Source of the DNA: Canna indica
Taxonomy: Eukaryota; Streptophyta; Magnoliopsida; Zingiberales; Cannaceae
Direction of reading: 5' to 3'
DNA: 64,000 nucleotides
Assembly (NCBI GenBank): GCA_034359265.1
Contig: CP136891.1
Coordinates: forward strand, 65,634,001-65,698,000
Part shown: positions 33,592 through 45,632 of the stretch, one piece after another
Position numbering within the stretch: position 1 is the stretch's first letter
Layout: the number at the start of each line of letters is the position of its first letter
Program-made: the position numbers and the translations under genes
Notes under the pieces: model-generated
Told to the model about the DNA's origin: nothing
Database searches by the model: none
The model's input: only the letters and a program-made list of their open reading frames with translations

Positions 33592-33772
33592 GTTATTTGT
33601 ATTGCACTTACGTTTTTCTTTTAACCGTTAACTTATTCTAAATTTCGACAGCATCTCTCTTGTTCTCCGATACGCGCCCAGATGATATGCGTATTCGGAG
33701 AACTGTAGGGAGATGCTGTCAAAATTTAGAATGAAGTTAGCGGTTAAAAGAAATACTTAGTGCAATATGAAT
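33592..33772. repeat. Foldback upstream of transposase, copy 3
   Basis: Inverted version of the copy 1 foldback; the loop reads CGCCCAGATGATATG, the exact reverse complement of the copy 1 loop. Arms have drifted slightly. Confidence 0.75.
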
Positions 33773-33849
33773 AATATAAATCCCGAATGGAATAGGACAA
33801 TCTCACATAAAGGCATTAACCAAAGAAATTGTCATTGATTGATATAATC

Positions 33850-36800
33850 ATGTCGGCTGATTGAAGTTGGATGTACCGACATCTTGATCGTGGAGCTTTA
33901 ACGAATGAGTTTCGATTAGGCGTAACGTACTTCCTAAATTTCGCCTATTCGAATTGGAAATTCGTTAGCGTTGGTGATAAAATCCGATGTCTGTGCTGCA
34001 TTGGCTTGAATGGACGATTTTTGAATCGGGAGACTATCACTCTGCATCTACATAGCAAAGGATTTGCACCAAGATATTTTCTATGGACTTGTCACGGGGA
34101 GTCACGTGAAGTCGGGACGTCGAGCAATCTTGTCGTTCAGACATATGGTGAATCTTCCTCTCTGATGCTTCTTCATCCAGTCAATCTAATCCCTATAGAA
34201 CTACGATACTTGATAGTCTTGGGGGTCAATTCCACCTGAATGATAATGTTGATCGGCCAGTTACTCAGACATCAGTCCCACCATATACTACAACGGTTGA
34301 TATCACAGAAGTACAAACTGCGGTAGAGATTGAATTACCAAATAAAGAAGCTGCAGAATTTTACGAGATGTTGAAAGCTACCGATGAACCTTTGTATGAG
34401 AATTGTCCTAAATATACTAGGTTTTCAACAATGACACAACTCCTAAACATCAAGGCCGATTGTAAATTCAGCGGGGTTGCGTATGATCGGATTGCAGGAT
34501 TGATTAATGGAATGCTGTCTACTGATAACAAGTTTGAGCCAACTTTTTATAAAACTAAAAAGCTGATGAGAAAATTGGGGCTTGGGTACAAAAAAATACA
34601 CGCGTGCCAAAATAACTATATTTTATATTATAAAGAAAATATGTAGTTGGATAAATGCCCTGTATGTCAACATCCTCGTTACAAGGAGAAAAAATTGGTC
34701 CGATAGAAAAATATTCCATTTAAGGTTCTTCGGTATTTTCCACTAACACCGACACTTTAAAGATTATTCATGTCGGAAAAAATGGCCCCCTACATGAGTT
34801 GACATGTAAGAAGTCGTGATGATACAGTAATGACTCATCCATCCGACAGTGAAACATGGAAATATTTGGATACATGTTATCCTTCATTTTCTAGGGATAC
34901 TAGAAATATCAGATTGAGATTGTGCACAGATGGTTTTAATCCGTTTGGACATTCTACAACTCTTTATTCAGTTTGGCCAGTGCTGCTGACAGTTTATAAT
35001 TTGCCACCGTCAATGTGTATAAAAGATGAATTTATTTATCTTTCGATGATTATTCCTGGTCCTAAGGGTCCACAAAAAGAAATTGACGTGTTTCTCAAAC
35101 CCTTGATAGATGAATTGAAAATATTATGGACTGAGGGAGCTGTCACTTATGATTGTCATCAGAAGCAAAACTTCAATTTAAAGGCCACGATCTTGTGGAC
35201 AATCAAAGATTTCCCGGCATACAGCATGTTGTCTGGTTAGAGCACTCACGGCCGACTCTCTTGTCCGTATTGTATAGAACACTCTAAATCAATCAGTCTT
35301 CAGAACGGATGAAAAATCTCATTCTTTGATTATCATTGTCGATTTCTACCGGCTAACCATCAGTATCGAAGGAATCGTAATAAATTTACTAAGGGCAGAG
35401 TCGAAAGAGATGGGCCACCTCCGATGTTGTCTGGTGAACAAATGTTAGCACGTGTTTCAGTACTTCCAGATATAGTATTTGGTTGGAATGAAAGAGTGTC
35501 AGCCTTTGGTCAAACACATAACTGGGTTAAAAAAAGTATCTTTTGGGAATTGCCCTATTGGAGTTCATTACTATTTCAACATAATTTAGATGTCATGCAC
35601 ATTGAAAAAAATGTGTTTGATAATATTTTCAACACTTTGATGGATGTTTTCGGAAAAACTAAAGATAATGTCAAAGCCCGACATGATCTGAAAATATTTT
35701 ATAAAAGATCAGAGTTGGAGTTACAAGAGGTCAACGGACGATATCTGAAACCGAAGACCCCGTATGTGTTAAATAAACAACAGATCAAAGATGTTTGTCA
35801 ATGGATAAAAGAACTCAGATTACCCGATGGATATGCTTCAAACTTATCTCGATGTGTGAACGTCGATGATTGCAAAATATCAGGGATGAAGAGCCATGAT
35901 TGTCATGTATTCATGCAGAGATTGCTTCCGATCGCATTTCGAGATCTTCTACCTGATAATATTTGGGGTCCGTTGACTGAATTAAGTATGTTTTTTAGAA
36001 ATATTCGTGCAAATGTCCTTCGAGTTGAAGATATATCAACACTTGAAAGTAATATTGTTGAAATCACATGCAAGCTGGAGTAGTTTTTCCCTCCTGTATT
36101 TTTTGACTCGATGGAGCATCAACCGATACACTTGGCATACGAGGCACGAGTTGGTGGCCCCGTTCAATATCGGTGGATGTACTTATTTGAAAGATACATG
36201 AATCGTTTGAAGAAAAAAGTAAAGAACACCGCAGCTGTCGAAGGATCAATATCTGAATCGTATATCATCCAAGAAATTTCAATATTCTGCTCATTTTACT
36301 TTGAATCGACAGTACAGACAAGATTTGATCGTCTTCCACGTAACGACGACGGGGGAGTTCGACATTCAGATGGACGTTTAAATATGTTTTGTCACTCTGG
36401 TCGTGCTTTTGCTTCTCGTCCATCTCATCACTTAAGCGAGGAAGAGTATCATTTGACACACTTGTATGTATTACTCAATTGTCCAGAGATTGAATAATTC
36501 ATTGAAATATTTGACATTGAGATGGTGCAAAAATACTCTATTCACAACGATCAATAAATGGAGAGATTATGGAATCATGATTTCCCTACATGGATTCAAG
36601 CTTACAGCACAGATCACCGGGCTGAAATAGATGAAAGAATATTTGAGTTTGTTAGTGGACCGTCGCGACTAGTGTCCTGTTATAGCGGATATTTTATTAA
36701 TCGATACAAATTTCACACGGTGGAATATGCATTTACAAAAAAGACCATAAATGTCGGGGTCTGCAGGAAAGGGACAACTTATGTTGAATGTGATATGAAT

Positions 36801-37331
36801 TTTTATTAATTGGTGGAAGAAGTGATAGAGTTGCACTACTTCGGCTTAAAATCAGTGATCCTATTTAGATGTCATTGGTTCGATACAACAGAAAGGGGCT
36901 TGAAAGTTCATCCAAAATACAATCTTATTGAGGTTAATTACAAATCGAAATTGACAACAAATGAGCCTTTTATATTGGCATCACAAGCCGAACAAGTATA
37001 TTATGCGACGTATCCGGCTCAAAATAAAGATAGAGCAAATTGGCGTGTTGTCTGTAAGACTAAAGGTAGAGGAAAAATTAATCTGGTAGCAGGAGAAAAT
37101 GAGCTGATACCTGATATGACAGATGGTTTCTGTCAAGAAGATGATCCTCTTGTTGTAGATCGTATTATTCCAATACTCGAGGATGCAGACACAGCGTCAA
37201 TTCAATTAGAAGTTGAATATGTTGATGATAACGATCATGAAATTGAGGAAGCTGTTGATGAAGAAGATGAAGAAGAGGAAGAAGAGGAAGAATTCGAAGA
37301 CTATTACTCAGATGATGAGGAACAATTATAA
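33850..37331 (+). pseudogene. TNP2-type transposase of CACTA copy 3 (many stops)
   Basis: It starts ATGTCGGCTGAT then TGA (33862), where copy 1 has CGA. Further stops include TAG at 34645-34647 and TAA at 36495 and 36807, with scattered frameshifts. Recognisable pieces follow the order of copy 1: LCTDGFNPFGH, KEIDVFLKPLIDEL, LDVMHIEKNVFDNIF, SGMKSHDCHVFMQRLLP, HYFGLKSVILFRCHW and the acidic tail. Non-functional. Confidence 0.88.
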
Positions 37332-37400
37332 AGTATATCTTATATTAAATATATCTTTACTATATATATAATAATCTAATTATATGCCTATTTGACAGAT

Positions 37401-38909
37401 ATGTCTGGTCGTGGTTATCGTCGTAGGAGAGCTTCAGAGTCTCCGATCGGTGAGACTCCAGCACTCACTGAGCACGTTGATCCTCCTGTCGATGATACTG
37501 TTGAGGCTAGTAGATGTAGATGCAGACGACTATGCTGGCCGAACAGGTGGCAGCCTCCACCAGCCGCAGAGTCACGCACATTCATTAGCGTGATTGGGGA
37601 GCGGTAGTATATCATTAATTATGAATAATTAAAAATTCATTATATCATAATATAATAATAAATTTTATTTTTGTTGTGTAGGTTTGAGCAAGAAGAAGTG
37701 TCAATGAGCATTTCTTCTACCATTCGATGATATATGCATGGGGCATAGCCCACGTGGTCTCACGTGTCCAGTGAGCACGTCGATATGCTATGGCGCGAGT
37801 TTGAGGCACGTCTTAATTTTTTTTGTACATGCATGATGATTAATATTGGTACTGATATTATTATTTTGCAGGCTCGCTTTACATGGGTCGAGGACCGAAG
37901 GCCCTTCATTTACGCTGCCTGGGAGGCCATTTCCCAGGCGAGGTACAACGGGCAGCTGGGGCAGGCCTGATCCCAGGCAATGGCCCGAGCTAGGACCACT
38001 AACATCGCGGAGACTCGGGGATACGACCCCGATTGGATTACTCCGGATATATGGGACCAGCTCGTGGCATTATGGTCGACGGATCGATGGCAGGAGGTTT
38101 CTAGGACTGCGGCTAGAAACCGCATATCGGCGGGAGGAGCGCGTCACGCTGGCGACTTTATTGCATTTGCGGTGCACGCGAACCGTATGGTAAGTATATC
38201 TTACTTTTAATTTTATATTTTATTTGTTACTCTGTGTACTAATTAATGTATTTGTTTTGTAAATGTAGACGACGGTGTTGGACGACGGGACTATCCAGCG
38301 ACCCTCCCCGATGGCGGTGTTTGAGCGGACACACCGTCGAGTGCATGGGACGGGGGAGTACGTCGACAACTGTGCTGCATTTATTATGGTAAGTATATTT
38401 ATTTAAATTATTCATTATATATTTATAATTAAAGTTTAATAAAAAATATTAAACAAAAAATTAAACTCGAGTAGGAGACTTACAGTCAGACGGTGATACA
38501 ACGCGGAGGCACCCCCGAGGACTTTGACGCAGCAGCGTGGGTCGATGCTGCAGGTGGCTGGGACCACGACCGCATATATGGTTTTGCAGATAGTGGTCAG
38601 GCGCGAGCCGTGCTAGGGCCACTTGGGGCACCAACCCCTCCGGTCGTTGGTGAGCGGCCGTCCACCTCCAGGTCCAGTTATAATCATAGTAGCAGGATAA
38701 GGACATTGGAGGAGACAGTCGCGCGTCAGACTGAGATGATGGAGCGTTAGAGTCAGATGATGGCGGAGATGCATGCTTTGCTACGCAACATGTCAGGTTA
38801 TCCTTCGGCATCATCTGATCCATCGTCCTCGAGTCAGTCCACGCCGGTGTACACTCAAGCACTCCAGACCCTGCCATATGATCTAGATCATCCTCCATCG
38901 TCATCGTGA
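37401..38909 (+). pseudogene. TNPA-like gene of CACTA copy 3
   Basis: The five-exon layout is still traceable: 37401-37603, 37682-37805, 37872-38189, 38269-38388, 38475-38909, with exons 2-4 of the same length as in copy 1. Stops interrupt exon 2 (TGA for CGA, TAG for TGG), exon 3 (TGA near 37968) and exon 5 (TAG near 38748). The GC donor (GAG|GCACGT) of intron 2 is present here too. Confidence 0.8.
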
Positions 38910-39179
38910 GATTTCTTTTTATATATATATTGACTTTGTTACTTAGGTTTAATTTGTTTTGTTTGTATATTGATACTTCAATTTTGCATTTGAATAGTTT
39001 TTATACGATTGTGGATACAAATAAATATCTATATAATTATTTTGATGTATATCTGGGTGTATTTTTGATGTGTGAATGAATGTATGTATGAGTGTATGAG
39101 TGTGTGAGTTATATATCAGATAATGTATCAATGTATTAATGAAAATTTGGAATTTTAAAATTTTCTCTGTTGCAGGAAT

Positions 39180-39500
39180 TGGTCATCAGCAACGGCTTTC
39201 CCACGGTCGTCCATGGGAAAGCCGTTACTAAAAGTGTATCGTAAGCCGTTGCTGATGTTATACAGCAACGGCTTAGCAACGGTCTTTAACTAACGGTCTT
39301 GCCACGGCCTCACGGGTCGTTGCTAATAATTTTATCAGCAACGGCCCTGTGTCCGTGGAAAAGCCGTTGCTGATCCGTTGCTAAATTATCAGCAACACAT
39401 TTTTCTGCCACGGCTCCATTGCAACGGGCCGGGCCATTGCAAGTCGTTGCTGATGTCCTTCAGTAACGGCTCAGCAACGGCTTCAGCCGTTGCTGATGCC
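39180..39500. repeat. 3' subterminal repeats, CACTA copy 3
   Basis: Decayed CAGCAACGGC / GCCGTTGCTGAT units leading to the 39516 terminus. Confidence 0.7.
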
Positions 39501-39524
39501 CATTTTTCCAGTAGCGCCAATTCA

Positions 39525-40200
39525 ATCCTAGTAAACTAACTAAACTGGTGGAGTTAAGCCTTACAACCAAGGCAACCACCCAATTAAATAAACCTAGCAC
39601 CCTAGGTTTAGACAAGTTGAAATACAAGAAATAAACATAAAAAATATAAAAATAAATGGAGCAATAAACTAAACAAAGTGTACTTAGCTCTAATACCCAA
39701 TCCCTAGTTCTCTTGATGCATTGAGAAGATGAATCTTGAAGGTTCAAAGGCAAGATCAAAAAGAGTCATTCAATAGATCTAAAAAGATCTATTAGCACTT
39801 TTGGTCGACTGCGGGGCGACTCTCGGTTGACCGAGGGTCGGCCGAGGGTCGACCGGACACATACTAACAATTTCAGCCAGTTTTGGTCGATCTTGGGCTG
39901 ATCCAAGGCTGTTGTCGAGGGTCGGCCAAAATTGCAAATTTCAGTCTTTCCAACCATTTTCAACTTTTTTCGGCCTTTTTTAGCCTTTCGGGGTTTTGGG
40001 TGTTGGTTTCAGATTTTGGTGGTCTCTTTTGCATCACAAAGAGGATTTTACAAGTATTCTAGAATCCATAAACCTAAAGTCTATCTTCCGATGAATTCCC
40101 AAGCGTCGTAGAGCGTCCTTTCGATTTCTCTAATTTTTTTGATCGCGGACGTCGCACGCAAATCGACATAAAACCTGAAAATATTTCTTGCTCAAACATT
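39525..40200 (-). mobile_element. Inverted copia LTR fragment
   Basis: Read on the minus strand, 'GGTTGCCTTGGTTGTAAGGC', 'TTTAGTTTACTAGGATT' and the CCTCGGTCAACCGAG region match 15040-15600 of the SIRE/Maximus-like LTR in order. Boundaries are approximate; it abuts CACTA copy 3 and gypsy element 2. Confidence 0.5.
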
Positions 40201-40249
40201 AATTCCATGTTTGTTATCATCAAAACCGAGATTAAGACCAAGGTTGGAA

Positions 40250-43200
40250 ACAAAAGCTGCCGCTTAACGCCGGTATGAGCAAGAAGTGTGCATTCCACGA
40301 CATGCCACGCCCCAAACTCCTAGGGTTGTGTGACCGATCAGAGTACACATTTGTACCCCGAAGCCTACCAGACATGACCAATGAATGCGGAAATAAAGTA
40401 GACAACCATGCAAGTGCAAAAAGGTTAATATCATAAAACATGGTTGGGGTCATCTGGCTAGTCAAGACTAGCGACCCTTCCATAAAACATGGTTGGGGTC
40501 ATTTGAGCCCCTGAGGTGAACCCAGGAATATAATCTAGTGGTTGGGTGAGACCCTTCCACTAATGCCACTCTGGAGCTATCCGTTAACGTGGCTCACTGA
40601 TGTGCTTCCCGACCACTAGTTGACCAAGCTGGCAAAATCCTAGTCATAATACGCCAGTTGACCACACTAGCAATATCATAGTCATACAAACACATACACA
40701 TCCACATCACAGGCAGGAATATAAATAACATCAAGAGCAGAGTAAATAAAGAAATTCGATAACTAAAGGAATCAACCACATTGCTTAAATTTCTTGCATG
40801 CGCATGTACCTGCCCATCTCAGCCCCATCCCGAGCTCCAGTCCTCTAGCGGAGGAACTCATATGTCTTTGATTCACAACTGAAGGATCTCATATACAATA
40901 TCCGCAATCATAGGAAGAGCATAATAAATTTCCATATTGGGTAACACAAGTCCCACTTGTCATTGCAATCCGTAGAAGCAAATATAATAACTTGAACTGA
41001 AATTAAATAACTCATAAATTCTCAAGAAAACTAGAAATATCTATACATTTAACAATGTAATTTTTTAAGAATTTATCTGAAATTTTAATGCTCTAAAACA
41101 TAGGATAAAACATGCAAAGCCTTCAAGTAAACCTGAATTCCCATAGCCGTAGGAACCAGCCTAAATATATATGCCATGTCTCTACCCTTAACAAGATTTT
41201 CTTCCCAATAATATATCAGTTAGCTACCGTTTAAATCATGAATTTAACACAAATAAATTTCATGTCAAGTAGATAAGCCAAACCTTTACCGTTCTTCGAA
41301 TAACTTGTGTTTTACGGTATTAGCCCTAGAGCGTAGGGTAGAACTTAAGGGTCTTGCATACATGTGACCCTACAAATATTTTCATAAACCATCTAGAGGG
41401 TGTAATGTCGTTACAAAGTGCACTAAAGGCCTATAATATCGTAGATGTCTCTAAAATTACAAAAATACCCCTACTCGGCCTACCCTTAAACTCTAGGGTA
41501 GTCCTAGTGTAGTCGGCCCTATAAATTCCAATTACATGCAATTAAACACAAGTAAATTCATGAACAGTATAAGGAATATATCTAAAAAATTTTACAATTA
41601 TTTCTGTGATTTCTTCAAGTTCTAAACCATTCGGCCCTACCCTAAATGTAGGGTAGCCCTACGCGGCCGGCCCCCTTGACATAGAGGGAATGAAAACTAT
41701 CCAATTCCAAGTCAAGAATCCAAAGGTAAACCCCTCTTTCATGGTTCGGCCGGCCCTTAATCTTTAGGGCCACCAATAGGGGCTGTCGACCCTAACAAAT
41801 CACACAAGGGAATAAGAATCGTGAAAATACGACAATTCCAATAGCTAACATCCGACAAATCACGACGAATGAAGAAAAATCTCGAAAAATTCCTTATCAA
41901 TAAGGGTCGACTACCAAGATATGAAATCTACTATTGGGAACAAGGGAATCACTCAATGGAAAAGGGAATTGGAAAGGTAGATGGTCCTCCGTGTTCCCGC
42001 GTGGACGAAATCCAGATGCGCCGTCGAGACCCGAGTCCTCTTCTCGCTTTCTCCTTCCTATGGATGCCCAAGGGGGTGTGCGGCTGCTGCTATGAGCCAT
42101 GCGCCCCTGAGGGGTGAGAGGTATTAATACTGGAACCCCCAATTACCAAATGACCAAAATGCCCCTTAACTTAAGTCTAAAAAAATTCATAACTCAACCA
42201 ATTCAAGTCCGATTCGAGTTCCGTTTGAGCCTCCGGACTCGTCTAGAATCCAACTACCCATCTAAGGACAAATCAAAATTAGATAAGCTAATTACCTTGC
42301 GCTCAAAGGCCAATCTTCAATTCACACTCTCTAGCGTTTCATCCGGCCCATCCTAACGTGCGTCCAAATTTTCCCGCTGAAATAATTAAATAAAAACTTA
42401 TAAATTTGTGGGTATTACACGACATTTATAGGCAAACTACCGAGAATTGTGTAATGCTCGGAGATCAACTTCAAGAATTAGTCTGCGCAGGACATTTGGA
42501 CAAGTACGTCCATCACTAGAGAGAGGTCGGAGCAGGAACCTCGACCCTCGACCACTGGATGCCTTCGAAATCCGACACGAAAAATGGCCGAGCTGACTGC
42601 TCAGGAGACGAGCTTTGAGGAGTCATTGACTACATCACTAGAGGATTTGCAGGAGGTGGGGAATCGAGCTCGGCTAGAAAGAGGTCTCTTCAGGCAATCA
42701 TGGCACTCAATAGCTCCACTCGTCCATGCCGACTTACCCCATAAACCCCGATAATATCATTTTATGAATTCGATTTTTGCGGAACTGATCAAAACCTGTA
42801 CGACCTGGTCGTAATCTCTGTGATTATAGGAAATTTTATTGTCAAAAAGATTCTTGTCGACCAAGGTAGCTCGGCCGACATCCTTTTCTACTATACCTTT
42901 GAGAAAATGCAATTAACGAAAGCCTCACTTACACCCTGCAAAGGAGACTTGGTAGGCTTCTCGGAGAAAGGGTTGACATTCACGGAGCCATATGGCTAAG
43001 GACGATATTCAACTCTCAGACAATGGTAGCTATAATTGATGTGCAATACTTGGTCATCAACATCCCCACCTGGGAGCTATCTTATCCACTCCCCACCTGA
43101 CGCTAAAGTTTCCTATTTCGAAAACAGAAGTAGGCATACTGCATACCGACAAGAAATAAGCCCGATGGTGCTATAATGAATGCCTTAAGCCAAAGATAGC

Positions 43201-43320
43201 CAAATCAAAGAAAGAGCCTAATGGCACACAAACACTTTCCACAACCAAAGGCAAACAACCGGTAGAAGCAACCACGACTCAACCCTTGAAAGAGCTCAAG
43301 TCAGATCACCACAACGGACA
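40250..43320 (+). pseudogene. Gypsy gag C-terminus and aspartic protease remnant (split)
   Basis: Gag end: NAGMSKKCAFHD (to 40302), then after the insertion RQTTENCVMLGDQLQELVCA and GHLDKYVHH with a stop near 42519. Protease-linked region: DYITRGFAGGGESSSARKRS (about 42633), DLVVISVIIGNFIVKK and LVDQGSSADILF (about 42855), the active-site block of plant gypsy proteases with DQG in place of DTG/DSG, then ARWCYNECLK near 43163. Stops and frameshifts are frequent. LVDQGSSADILF is usual in this lineage. Confidence 0.7.
40303..42419 (+). mobile_element. 2.1-kb TG...CA element (solo LTR-like) with perfect duplication
   Basis: It starts TGCCACGCCCCAAACTCC and ends GGGTATTACA; CGACA flanks it on both sides (40298-40302 and 42420-42424). 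TG...CA ends with a 5-bp duplication fit an LTR, and the length suits a solo LTR of a large gypsy (Del/Tekay-like) family; that family name is inference. No coding region. Relatives: an inverted copy at 55773-58087 and a 3' fragment at 16040-16340. Confidence 0.75.
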
Positions 43321-44740
43321 CAAATAAAGCTCAGACCGAGCATTCCTCATATACACACAATTTCTATCATTCAATAAAATTGTGTTTCTTGCATCTCTTC
43401 TCTGTATGCCCAGGGAGCTTTACGGACATTCTTCCACTTTAACGAATATTTTATTCAAATCTTATTCGACTACTCGCGGTAGTCCTACCTTACGCTTCTC
43501 GGCGAGCTCGGCTTGAACCCTCGAGTAAAGTCCTCGGCCCCTAGAGCCGCTACCTCTGGCCTCAATGTCCTAACGCGACCAGAACTCAGTTTTCACCAGC
43601 CCGGCTCGCTAGCTACCATGCTATTACTTTCGGCCTCAACACCCTTACGCGACCAGGACTCGATTTTTATCAGCCCGGCTTGCTGGCTACCATGCCATTA
43701 CTTTCGACCTCAGCGCCCTTACACCACTAAGACTCAATTTTCACTAGCCCAGCTCGCTGGCTACCACGCCATTACTTTCAGCCTCAAAGCCCTTACTCGA
43801 CTTCTTGCGCATGGTCCTGCCTTATGCTCCTAGGCGGGCTCGGCTTGAAAGTAAAGTTCTCGGCTCCCAAAGCCGTTATTTTCGTCCTCATCACCCTCAC
43901 ATGACTAGGACTCGATTTTCACTAGCTTAGCTCGCTGGCTACCACTCCATTGCTTCCCGCCATTACTTTTGGCCTTAAAGCCCTTACTCGACTCCTCGCA
44001 CGTGGTCCTACCTTACGCTCCTCGACGAGCTCGGCTTGAACCTCCGAGTAAAGTCCTTGGCCCCCAGAGCCGTTACTTCCGGCCTCAGTGTCCTCACATG
44101 ACTAGGACTCAGTCCCGAAAAGATAGAATGTTGTTAAAGTCGATTAACACTGAGTTATTCAACTTCACATCCTCCTGAACCCAGGAATACGAATCTGTAT
44201 CCCTCATCGGCATCCTGAATTCCGACTTCATAATGGCACTTTTCTTCGCCGTCACGAAAACATTAGAATGGGGATGAGTCAGTTCAAACCTATTGACCTA
44301 AGGCAGGACCTACGATGGCAACATGAAACCCACCGAAAGAAAAAACAAAGGTAGCGACGATCGGACAAGTAAACCACGAGGCTAACGCCAAAGGAAAACC
44401 CTGGAGCACTAAGTCGTCAAAAAAGCTAGACTTTGGAGGCAAGAAAAGAAAGAATGCTTTATAGGCAGCATGATGGGCAAAGAACCCCCTCCATCAATTG
44501 GTCGATGATTCCACCAAGAAACAAATCTAGACCATCTAAGGGAACGCCCAAGCAGCGGTCTCCTAGGGAATGGTGAGGAACGTGCAAGCGCCTTTTCCGC
44601 CATGCTCACCTCTTAAACTGAGGGAGCAGAGAGCCAATCAAGAGGCGTCATGAAGAAAGAGAAAGTCCTACTGCAAAGCTGCCAAATGTGGCACAAAAGT
44701 CGAAGAGACACAAGAGCAACACGACAAAAATTAATATGCT
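43321..44740 (+). repeat. Gypsy non-coding region with about 80-bp tandem repeats
   Basis: Between 43505 and 44110, units containing 'gctggctaccatgccattac' and 'gcccttacgcgaccaggactcg' recur, some with longer spacers ('ggcgagctcggcttgaa'). From 44110 to 44740 no repeat or gene was recognised. Short ORFs here are repeat artefacts. Confidence 0.6.
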
Positions 44741-44749
44741 AATTCGATT

Positions 44750-45020
44750 TGCTTCAAGTCAAGGAAGGAGACAATTTCGGCCACCCCAACCACTTTCTCC
44801 AGCTCGGCCTCTATGGCCCCTTACTCCAGCTTGGCTTCCATAGCCGCTCGCTCGAGCTCGGCCTCTACGACCACTTACTCCAGTTCGGCCTCCACTGGCA
44901 CTCATTTCAGCTTGGCCTCCGCTGCCATCCACTTCGACACGACCTCTGCGGTCATCCGCTTTAGTTCGACCCTTGCAATCACCTGCTTCAGCTCAGCCTC
45001 AAAGGCCACTCAATACAACC
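44750..45020 (-). pseudogene. Antisense coiled-coil coding remnant in gypsy element 2
   Basis: Read on the minus strand: FEAELKQVIARVELKRMTAE, then EAKLK, VEAELE, VVVEAELERAAMEAKLE, AIEAELEKVVGVAEI, an 11-residue periodic pattern with A/L/V at core positions, interrupted by four stops that are each one base from Glu or Arg codons. It is opposite to gag and lies just inside the 3' LTR. Some plant gypsy lineages carry an antisense ORF at this place; membership is inference. Confidence 0.5.
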
Positions 45021-45161
45021 CAATCTTTACAATGGTTGAACACAAGATGACAAATATCTCTAGAAGTTCCTCGAAATTACAGAGAAGCCGAAGATAAGAA
45101 AGTTAAGCCTCATTTAAGAGCTCGACTCGCAGTCCTCCTGACTCCAACCGAGCTCGGGGGC

Positions 45162-45625
45162 TGTGTACTGGACTAGAACTATTGGGTCCAATCATATTAG
45201 ACCTAGTGGCACCCAACAACCTACCTCGAGAGGAACCAAACGACTTCGCCCGAGGGCTCCACCCGGCTACATCCCAAACTTGACTCGAGCCAGACCAGAC
45301 GGCTCCGCCTGGGGGATCCACCTGGCCAAACATGGACATCCACGTCCTTTCTTATCACGAAGGATACATCATTACAAGCTCGCCATCTACTGGATCAACC
45401 TCGACCTATTCTGAGCAACATCCCCATGAGATTACTAGGTGGCATCATCACCTCCACTTGATCAGGTAACCTAATTAAGTTTCATATTCTATTACCTTCA
45501 TCTTGGAGTCCCACTAACTTGAGCGTCAGAGTATCTTTTGTAGGTCCCCCCTGCCAGCATTGAACCTAATCATGAGACACACCGAACTGGACCAGATTAA
45601 TTACTCCGATCCTTAGGCAGGAACA
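45162..45625 (+). mobile_element. 3' LTR of gypsy element 2
   Basis: It begins TGTGTACTGGACTAGAAC after a G-rich polypurine-like tract and ends TTAGGCAGGAACA. Homologous to 4631-5078. It is followed directly by copia gag sequence. Confidence 0.65.
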
Positions 45626-45632
45626 CCACTTT

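Larger units (their letters stand above)
33337..39516 (+). mobile_element. CACTA transposon, copy 3 (inverted, truncated, decayed)
   Basis: Same family as copies 1 and 2 but in the opposite direction. The 5' side starts abruptly inside what remains of the minisatellite ('gaaatcgtccaatttggac'), so its terminus, subterminal repeats and TATA box are missing. The 3' end is a degenerate TTTTTCCAGTAGCG at 39503-39516. Both genes have many stops. It is the oldest copy by divergence. Confidence 0.88.
40247..45625 (+). mobile_element. Ty3/gypsy element 2, 3' part with LTR
   Basis: Order: end of gag, protease region, long non-coding region with tandem repeats and an antisense coiled-coil remnant, polypurine-like 'gagctcgggggc', and the 3' LTR. 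Same family as element 1 (homologous LTR and gag end). The 5' half is missing and an unrelated element splits gag at 40303-42419. No reverse transcriptase or integrase is recognisable between protease and LTR. Confidence 0.65.

Noticed and set aside
43513..44178. ORFs over the 80-bp gypsy repeats
   Set aside because: Repeat-derived and without resemblance to gypsy proteins.
4631..45625. One giant gypsy element spanning both LTRs
   Set aside because: The gag C-terminus occurs twice (13635-13756 and 40250-42519), so these are two elements, one 3'-truncated and one 5'-truncated.
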